A stretch of 13,995 nt of DNA. Origin: Opitutaceae bacterium. Its GTDB lineage: Bacteria > Verrucomicrobiota > Verrucomicrobiia > Opitutales > Opitutaceae. Numbering within the stretch: the stretch's first letter is position 1; each line of letters opens with the position of its first letter. The translations under genes and the position numbers were made by a program. Below are positions 7,346 to 13,034 of this stretch, piece by piece. Under the pieces are notes generated by a model that was given only the letters and a program-made list of their open reading frames with translations, searched no databases and was not told the origin of the DNA. Location: NCBI GenBank assembly GCA_005786775.1, contig SYDD01000145.1, positions 1-13,995 of the forward strand, in the 5' to 3' direction.

Positions 7346-7389
7346 CCCCGGAGGTTGCAGCCGCCGCGCCCCGCGGGCAAGCTGCGCCG

Positions 7390-8349
7390 ATGAGCCTCGA
7401 CCTCGCCGCCATCCGGGCCGCACACGACCGCATCCGGGCCCACGTCACGCGGACGCCCGTGCTGACGAACGCGCGGCTCGACGCGGCCGGCGGCGGGCGC
7501 CTGTTCTTCAAATGCGACAACCTGCAGAAGGCCGGCGCCTTCAAGGCGCGCGGCGCCGCCAACGCCGTATTTTCCCTGGGTGAGACCGAGGCCGCGCGCG
7601 GCGTCGCCACCCATTCCTCGGGCAACCACGCCGCCGCCCTCGCCCGCGCCGCCAAGCTCCGCGGCATCCCCGCGCACATCGTGATGCCCCGCAACGCCGC
7701 CCGCCCCAAAGTCCGGATGGTCGAGGCCTACGGCGGACGCCTCACATTCTGCGAACCAACCCAGGAGGCCCGCGAGCGCGCCTGCGCCGCGATCCTGTCG
7801 GCATCCGGCGCGAACCTCGTCCACCCCTTCGAGGACGAACGCGTGATGGCCGGCCAGGGCACGGCGGCGGTCGAGTTCTTGGAGGATGTCCCCGACCTCG
7901 ATGCCATGCTCTGCCCTGTCGGCGGCGGCGGCCTGCTGGCGGGCACCGCCGTCGCGGTCCGCGCCTTGCGCCCGGACACGCAGGTGATCGGCACCGAACC
8001 CGCCGGGGCGGACGACGCCGCCCGCTCCTTCCACGGGACGACGCGGGTCCCGATGAACGATCCGCGGACGATCGCCGACGGTCTGCGCACGACGATCGGC
8101 GAACCCAATCTCGCGCTCGCCCGCCGGCACGTGCACGACATCGTCACCGTCAGCGAGGCGGGCATCATCGCGGCGATGCGCCTCCTGTTCGAGACGCTCA
8201 ATGTGGTCGTCGAGCCCTCGGCCGCCGTGCCCTACGCGGCGCTGATGGAGGGCCGCGTGCCGACCGCGGGCCGCCGGATCGGGATCATCCTGAGCGGTGG
8301 CAACGTCGATCTGGACCTTCCCCTGCCCTGGACCCACGCCTCCCGATGA
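7390..8349 (+). CDS. PLP-dependent serine racemase / threonine-serine dehydratase
   Basis: Seen: 319 residues of fold-type II PLP enzyme. The PLP lysine is K52 in AGAFKARGA (48-56). The loop THSSGNHAAALA (74-85), the phosphate loop GGGG (178-181) and LSGGNVDL (301-308) complete the site. Several details match eukaryotic serine racemase more than IlvA: S77 in HSSGNH is the position of the re-face base Ser84, and TEPAGADDA (202-210) keeps the divalent-metal ligands E203, A207 and D209. There is no C-terminal ACT regulatory domain, unlike biosynthetic IlvA. Known: such enzymes interconvert L/D-serine and/or eliminate water from serine or threonine to give pyruvate or 2-oxobutyrate. Neighbours: its stop overlaps the next ATG as ATGA, so translation is coupled to the acetylesterase. 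A metabolic link to pectin is not obvious. Racemase and dehydratase activity cannot be told apart from sequence. Confidence 0.9.
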   Translation: MSLDLAAIRAAHDRIRAHVTRTPVLTNARLDAAGGGRLFFKCDNLQKAGAFKARGAANAVFSLGETEAARGVATHSSGNHAAALARAAKLRGIPAHIVMPRNAARPKVRMVEAYGGRLTFCEPTQEARERACAAILSASGANLVHPFEDERVMAGQGTAAVEFLEDVPDLDAMLCPVGGGGLLAGTAVAVRALRPDTQVIGTEPAGADDAARSFHGTTRVPMNDPRTIADGLRTTIGEPNLALARRHVHDIVTVSEAGIIAAMRLLFETLNVVVEPSAAVPYAALMEGRVPTAGRRIGIILSGGNVDLDLPLPWTHASR

Positions 8350-9086
8350 AACACTTGTTAACGCTGCTCCTCGCCCTCGCCGCCTGCGCGCCCGCCGCCG
8401 CGGCGGCGGAATCGCCCCGGGTCTTTCTCGCCGGAGACTCCACGATGGCGGACAAGCCGCTCGACCTGCCGGAGCGCGGCTGGGGGATGGCGCTCGCCCC
8501 GCTGCTCCGTGAAGGGGTCGCGGTGCGCAACCACGCGATGAACGGCCGGAGCACCAAGAGCTTCCTCGATGAGGGCCGCTGGGCGAAGCTCGCCGCGGAG
8601 CTGCGGCCAGGGGACTTCGCGCTCATCCAATTCGCGCACAACGACGAGAAGCGGGAGGACCCGAAGCGGTACACGGACCCGGCCACGACGTTCCGGGACA
8701 ACCTGCGGCGCTTCGTCCGGGAAACGCGGTCGCGGGGCGCGGTGCCGCTGCTGGCCACGCCGGTCTGCCGGCGCAAATTCGATGCCGCGGGTCGGCTGCG
8801 CGACACCCACGGCGACTATACCGAGGCTGTCCGCGCGGTGGCGCGCGAGGAGCAGGTCCCCCTCATCGACCTCGAGCGGGCGACCGCCGCCTGGCTGCAG
8901 CGGGAGGGCGACGTGCCCTCGCGGCGCTTCTTCATGTGGCTCGCCCCGGGCGCGCACCCGCGGATCCCGGAAGGGCGCCAGGATGACACGCACTTCGTGG
9001 CGGCCGGGGCGGACGCGGTGGCGGCGCTCGCCGTCGCCGCCATCCGGGAACAAAACGTGCCTCTCGTGCCCTGGCTACGTCCCTAG
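8346..9086 (+). CDS. Secreted rhamnogalacturonan acetylesterase (SGNH/GDSL, CE12-like)
   Basis: Seen: 246 residues with an N-terminal export signal (MKHLLTLLLALAAC, then an alanine run). Cleavage by signal peptidase I near residue 21 is likely, but LAAC (11-14) also fits a lipobox, so a lipoprotein is possible. The SGNH blocks are all present: nucleophile S32 in GDST (30-33), G67 in MNGRST, N99 in FAHNDEK (96-102), and the D213-x-x-H216 pair in QDDTHF. Spacing and the GDST/NGRST/AHND pattern match rhamnogalacturonan acetylesterases. Known: these remove O-acetyl groups from the galacturonic acid residues of rhamnogalacturonan I, which opens the pectin backbone to lyases. Neighbours: start overlaps the PLP enzyme stop (ATGA). 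RhaM lies just downstream on the other strand, which supports a rhamnose/pectin context. Acetyl-xylan or another acetylated glycan is a possible alternative substrate. Confidence 0.88.
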   Translation: MKHLLTLLLALAACAPAAAAAESPRVFLAGDSTMADKPLDLPERGWGMALAPLLREGVAVRNHAMNGRSTKSFLDEGRWAKLAAELRPGDFALIQFAHNDEKREDPKRYTDPATTFRDNLRRFVRETRSRGAVPLLATPVCRRKFDAAGRLRDTHGDYTEAVRAVAREEQVPLIDLERATAAWLQREGDVPSRRFFMWLAPGAHPRIPEGRQDDTHFVAAGADAVAALAVAAIREQNVPLVPWLRP

Positions 9087-9119
9087 GCGGGGTGATCCGC
9101 CCGCCCGCGGGCGGCTGAG
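9087..9119. terminator. Possible bidirectional terminator hairpins between convergent genes
   Basis: The 33 bases between the acetylesterase stop and the rhaM stop hold a perfect 14-base palindrome, CCGCCCGCGGGCGG (9101-9114). There is also a competing stem GGCGG/CCGCC (9086-9090 with 9097-9101, loop of 6 bases). The position between two convergent 3' ends fits a shared terminator. Neither strand has a U-tract after the stem, so intrinsic termination is doubtful. Confidence 0.35.
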
Positions 9120-9434
9120 TCAGTCGAGGTGGAAGACCTCGCGCAGCCCGCGCGAGACCGGCCGGGCGTCCGGCTCAGCGGGCATCACGTCGGCCATCTG
9201 CCGCCACCAGCGGCGGCAGACGTCGGTCGCGGCGATCGCGGCCCAGCATTCCTCGCTCTCGATCTCTGCGTAGGCGAAGAGCTGGCGGGTCTCCTCGTGG
9301 AGGAAGATCGAATAGTTGTGCACCCCGTGGGCGCGGAGCGCGGCCTCGAGCTCCGGCCAGATGGGCTGATGGCGGCGGGCGTACTCGGCCTCGGCACCGG
9401 GATGGACACTCATCACGAAGGCCTTGCGGATCAT
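9120..9434 (-). CDS. rhaM: L-rhamnose mutarotase
   Basis: Seen: 104 residues, the exact length of E. coli RhaM (YiiL), with near-identical blocks: MIRKAFVM at the start, RRHQPIWPELEA (20-31), HNYSIFL (39-45), EIESEECW (57-64), TDVCRRWW (70-77) and DVMPAEPD. The catalytic H22 and the substrate-site residues Y41, W76 and W77 align. Known: it speeds interconversion of alpha- and beta-L-rhamnose so that rhamnose isomerase receives its preferred anomer; cytoplasmic. Neighbours: the start shares ATGA with the stop of the preceding gene, so it is the last gene of a minus-strand operon with the two peptidase-like proteins and probably the SSS symporter. No rhaA, rhaB or rhaD is in the window. Together with the acetylesterase just downstream on the other strand, it marks a rhamnose/pectin use region. 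Confidence 0.96.
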   Translation of the reverse strand: MIRKAFVMSVHPGAEAEYARRHQPIWPELEAALRAHGVHNYSIFLHEETRQLFAYAEIESEECWAAIAATDVCRRWWRQMADVMPAEPDARPVSRGLREVFHLD

Positions 9435-11167
9435 TTGCGTTCGGTGGGAGGCGGCGGGGGAGGAGCGACGGGACGTTCCAGGGTGGTCAGGCCGTCGAGA
9501 AACGAGTCCCGCGCGGGCGCCGGGGCGGCCGCGGGCGCAGGCGCAGGCGCGTCGAGCGAGGCGCGGAGCAGCTGGAAGCGCTCGCGGTCGGCGGGCTCGC
9601 GGGCGAGCTTGATCCCCCGTTCGGCCATCGCCTTCGCCTCGGTGGGGAAGCCGCGCCGCTGGGCAAGCAGCGCGGCCTGCTGCAGGAGGGCTAAATCACG
9701 GGGGAACCGGTTGAGGCCCTCGATCACCACGGCGAGATGCTCCGCCTGCGGGGTCACCGCGGACTGCATCCACGTCTCGGCGATCAGGCCGTAGGCGGCC
9801 GCGAGGGGAGGCGGCTGCTTCAGCGCGGTGAAGAGGGGCGTGAGGACGGCCGTCACCTGCGCCTCGTCCAGCTTGCCGCCGGGACCCGCGAGCCGCCCGC
9901 GGACCTCCGCGAGGCGCAGCCGGGCCAACTCGACGTGCGCCCGGGCCCGGACCGCCCCGGCCTGCGCCGCCGCCTCGAGGAAGCGCCGCGCGCGGTCGCG
10001 GCGCCCGGCCTCCAATTCGTCCAGCCCGAGCGCCGCCAGCAGCCGCGGGTCGCGTTCGCCGCGGACGTACGGCGCGATGAGCGCGTTGCGGGCGGAGTCT
10101 CCGTGGCCGCCCAGCCGGAGCACCTCTCCCTTAATGCGGCCGACATCCGCGTCCGCGGCCGCCCGCAGCTCGACCGGCGGGGGCGCGGGCAGCGCCTCGC
10201 CCTTCTTCGCCTGAAAGCGCATCGCGTTGTAGACCGTGAACTCGCAGTGGCTCCGGATCTCGAGGGCCATCTGGCGGTAGGTGCGGTTGAAGCATTCCTT
10301 GAAGAGCTGCTCGCTCAGCGGCTCGTTCCCGAGCCGGGTGACGAACTGGAGGAAGGGCTTCTGGTACTTCCGGTTGTTCCCGTAGAGGCAGAGGTGGACG
10401 AACGCGTAGCACTGGGCCTTCCAGTAGCGTGTGCGCTGGCGCGGGCCCTCCGTCCGCAGCATCTCGCCGAGCGGCACGAGGGCCTTACGCGAGAGGACCT
10501 GGTTGAAGTCGCCGAGCTTCTCCGCGCCGAAACCGTCGCCGATCTGGCCGAAGGTGATCGTCTCGCGCGAGAAATCGATCGCGCCGAAAAGCTGGACGAG
10601 ACCCTCCTCGAACCACGCCGGCGGTGGCGCGGCGAGCTGGCGGCGGATCAGGTGGCGAAAATACTCGATGTAGAACGAGCGGTACGGGTCGCTCTCGACC
10701 GTCTCCGCGTCGCTGAAGCGGAGCTCCTGCAGGGCGAAGTCGACCACGATCGCGGCCCGCTCCGGATTCTGGAGGAACAGGCTGTTCATCGCGAACCGCT
10801 CCGCGCGGTCGCGCACAGGCAGGAACTCGTCGAATCCCCGCCCGCGCCCGCACAGGATGAGCGCCGTCGGCACCGCGACCTGCCCGCGGGTCAGGCCCGG
10901 CATGATGATCTCGATCACCTGCTGCAGCAGCAGGAAGTCCGCCACGAAGCGCCGCGTCTCGCGCTCCGAGAGGCGCGACAGGATCTCGAAGCCCGGGATC
11001 TCCGCGTAACGCCATTCCTCAGGCGGCGGGAGCACGCGCGAATCGCTCACCTCGAACACCGGCAGCTCCACGATCGGGCCGGACGGGGCGCCAGCCGCCG
11101 GCGGGGTGGCGGCGGCCACCGGGACCGCGGCCAGCAGGGCCGCAAGGAGGAGCAGGCGGGCAAGCAT
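9431..11167 (-). CDS. Secreted peptidase-MA-like protein with degenerate zinc motif (paralog 2)
   Basis: Not a named family. Seen: 578 residues with a Sec signal (MLARLLLLAALLAAVPVAAA). After it comes VELPVFEVSD (33-42), then WRYAEIPGFEIL (52-63). The middle matches gluzincin layout: IEYFR (167-171) where HExxH is expected, then PAWFEEGL (183-190), like the WxxEGLA zinc-glutamate block of peptidase-MA proteins. Both histidines are missing, so it is probably not a zinc protease. A helical region YAFVHLCLYGNNRKYQKPF (254-272) and FNRTYRQM follows. Residues 370-535 contain TPR-like pairs (LLAALGLDELEAGRRDRARRFLEAA), and the tail is Ala/Pro-rich. Neighbours: 6 bases after its paralog, and its stop overlaps the rhaM start (ATGA). 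Real coding is shown by protein-level conservation with the paralog. A scaffold or binding role in the periplasm is inferred. Confidence 0.85.
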   Translation of the reverse strand: MLARLLLLAALLAAVPVAAATPPAAGAPSGPIVELPVFEVSDSRVLPPPEEWRYAEIPGFEILSRLSERETRRFVADFLLLQQVIEIIMPGLTRGQVAVPTALILCGRGRGFDEFLPVRDRAERFAMNSLFLQNPERAAIVVDFALQELRFSDAETVESDPYRSFYIEYFRHLIRRQLAAPPPAWFEEGLVQLFGAIDFSRETITFGQIGDGFGAEKLGDFNQVLSRKALVPLGEMLRTEGPRQRTRYWKAQCYAFVHLCLYGNNRKYQKPFLQFVTRLGNEPLSEQLFKECFNRTYRQMALEIRSHCEFTVYNAMRFQAKKGEALPAPPPVELRAAADADVGRIKGEVLRLGGHGDSARNALIAPYVRGERDPRLLAALGLDELEAGRRDRARRFLEAAAQAGAVRARAHVELARLRLAEVRGRLAGPGGKLDEAQVTAVLTPLFTALKQPPPLAAAYGLIAETWMQSAVTPQAEHLAVVIEGLNRFPRDLALLQQAALLAQRRGFPTEAKAMAERGIKLAREPADRERFQLLRASLDAPAPAPAAAPAPARDSFLDGLTTLERPVAPPPPPPTERK

Positions 11168-11173
11168 CGGGGT

Positions 11174-12958
11174 TCAGGAGCGCGGCGCCGGGGCCGCCGG
11201 CGAGGCCGGCGCGGTGGCCGGGGGTGCCGGGGGAAGGGATTCCTTGAGGCCGGTGAAGCGCTGACGGGCCTCGGGCGTCGGCCCGTACTTGATCCCGTGG
11301 TCGGCCAAGGCGTGGGCGGACTGCAGGTCACCGGCGTCCCGGGCCAGCACCCCGGCCTGGAAGACCGTGCGCAGGCGCGTCGGAAACAGCATCGCCCCTT
11401 CCACCATCAGCTTGGCTTCCTCGCGCGTCGGCGTGGCCGTACTGCGCGCCCATGCGTCCCCCGCGACGTCGTAGACCGCGGGCAGCAGCGGCGGCTTACC
11501 GTGCGCGAGCTGCAGGGGAGCGAGGACGGCCCGGGTCTGGGCGGGAGCGAGCTGCGTGCCCGCGCCGGGGGCCGCGAGGGCCTCGGCCAGGCGCAGGCGG
11601 GCGAGCTCGAGGTTGGCCTCGGAACGCCGGGCGCCGCCGGCGAAGGCGGCCTCAAGGAACTTGCGCGCCCGGGCCGCGTCGCCGTGCCGCTGCTCGTACA
11701 GGCCGAGCGCGGCCAGCAGGTACGGGTCGCGCTCCCCGCGGGTGTAAGGCGCGGCGAGCTCGGCGCGGGCGGGCTTCACCCGGCCGGCCAGCACCATCGC
11801 CTCGCCCTTGATGCGTCCCACCTCGGCCTGCGTCGCGTCGCGCAGCTCCACCGGCGGCGGCGGCACGATCACGTCCTCCTTCGACCGGTACTCGCGGTGC
11901 TGGTAGACCGTGAAGTCGATGTAGCCCCGCAGCTCCAGCAGCATCTGCTTGTAGGTGCGGTTGAAGACCTGGCGGAACAGCTCCTCGCTGGCGGGCTCGC
12001 GGGCCAGCCGCTGCAGGAAGGTGGCGAACTGCTTCTGGTACTTCCCGTTCAGGCCGTACAGGCACATATGCACGAACGCGTACGCCTGCTTCGCCCAGCG
12101 GTTGTTGCCGAGCACGTTGGTCGCCTCCGACGAGTCGTGCGCGACGGCGAAGAACTTGTCCAAGGGGACGAGCGCCTTGCGCTGCAGCGCCGCGTTGAAA
12201 TCCCGGTCCTCCGCCGGAGCTCCGGGCAGCGCCATCAACTCCGCGCCCTCCTCCCCCGCCCCCAGCGCGTTGAGTTGCTGCACCATCGCCGCCTGCGCGG
12301 AGATGGTGTTGGGGTCCTCCAGCTTGGCGAAGGAGATCCAGCGCCGGTCGAACTCCATCCGCATGATGATCTGCGAGAGGCCCTCCTCCACCCACGCCGG
12401 CAGGCGCGGCTCGCTGCTGCTCAGCAGGTAGCGCACGTACTCGCGGTACAGCTGCTTGTCGTGGTCGACCGACACCATTCCCGAGTCGGTGCCGGTGGCT
12501 GCGTCGTTCAGGCCATCGACGTTCAGCACGTTCAGGGTCGTCGCCTGCAGGTCGATGACGATCGCGGTCTGCGCGCCCTGCTTGAGGAAGACGCTGGCGA
12601 ACCCCGCGTCGGGCACGTAGCGGCCCGCGGGGATGAAGTCCTGGAACTTACCCCGCTTCGCGCAAAGGATGAGCGACGTGGTCTGCGGGTGGCGCCCGGG
12701 CTGGGGCCAGACGTGGCCCAGCGCCTGGCGGAACATCGCGAAGTCCCGCAGCAGCCGCTGCGTCGCGCGGTCCGATGCGTTGCTCAGGATCTCGAAGCCC
12801 GGGATCGCCGCGTAACGCCACGCCTCCGGGGGCGGGAGCTCGCGGTTGTCGGTCACCACGAAACGGGGCAGCTCGACGACCGGTTCCGCGGCGGGGGCGG
12901 GTTCCGCGGCGGCCAGCGGGCCGGCCAGCGCCAACAAGGCGGCGAGGGACAGTCTCAT
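11174..12958 (-). CDS. Secreted peptidase-MA-like protein with degenerate zinc motif (paralog 1)
   Basis: Not a named family. Seen: 594 residues, Sec signal MRLSLAALLALAGPLAAAEP with cleavage near AAA-E. VELPRFVVTD (28-37) and WRYAAIPGFEIL (47-58) match the following gene. The degenerate zinc motif is REYVR (172-176), followed ten residues later by PAWVEEGL (187-194), which mirrors the HEYxH...PxWxxEGL pattern of peptidase-MA-like gluzincins. The glutamates survive but both histidines are arginine. Conserved blocks continue with YAFVHMCLYGLNGKYQKQF (293-311), FNRTYKQM (332-339), VGRIKGE (380-386) and TPR-like helices (DPYLLAALGLYEQRHGDAAR, 411-430, onward). The tail is Ala/Pro-rich. It differs from paralog 2 by an insert around 210-255. 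Neighbours: 76 bases downstream of the SSS symporter and 6 bases before paralog 2. The start is fixed by the signal peptide; it has no Shine-Dalgarno site but a TCTCCCTCCC run upstream. Confidence 0.85.
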   Translation of the reverse strand: MRLSLAALLALAGPLAAAEPAPAAEPVVELPRFVVTDNRELPPPEAWRYAAIPGFEILSNASDRATQRLLRDFAMFRQALGHVWPQPGRHPQTTSLILCAKRGKFQDFIPAGRYVPDAGFASVFLKQGAQTAIVIDLQATTLNVLNVDGLNDAATGTDSGMVSVDHDKQLYREYVRYLLSSSEPRLPAWVEEGLSQIIMRMEFDRRWISFAKLEDPNTISAQAAMVQQLNALGAGEEGAELMALPGAPAEDRDFNAALQRKALVPLDKFFAVAHDSSEATNVLGNNRWAKQAYAFVHMCLYGLNGKYQKQFATFLQRLAREPASEELFRQVFNRTYKQMLLELRGYIDFTVYQHREYRSKEDVIVPPPPVELRDATQAEVGRIKGEAMVLAGRVKPARAELAAPYTRGERDPYLLAALGLYEQRHGDAARARKFLEAAFAGGARRSEANLELARLRLAEALAAPGAGTQLAPAQTRAVLAPLQLAHGKPPLLPAVYDVAGDAWARSTATPTREEAKLMVEGAMLFPTRLRTVFQAGVLARDAGDLQSAHALADHGIKYGPTPEARQRFTGLKESLPPAPPATAPASPAAPAPRS

Positions 12959-13034
12959 ACGGGAGGGAGACGAACGCCGCGGGCCGAAGTTGCCGAGCCC
13001 AAAGCACGCCCCGCCCCTGCCGCCCGGTCACGCC
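12959..13034 (-). promoter_or_regulatory. Leader region before the paralog pair
   Basis: These 76 bases separate the SSS symporter stop from paralog 1. The pyrimidine run TCTCCCTCCC (minus strand, 12970-12961) lies just before the start codon and also occurs before the oxidoreductase start (1619-1610). A weak dyad GGGC...GCCC is present. No clear -35/-10 pair or U-tract terminator is visible, so it is unclear whether the paralogs have their own promoter or are read through from the symporter. Confidence 0.25.

Noticed and set aside
7309..8337. 342-codon minus-strand open frame opposite the PLP enzyme
   Set aside because: Low-complexity Gly/Asp/Arg/Val product, antisense to a gene with a complete PLP active site.
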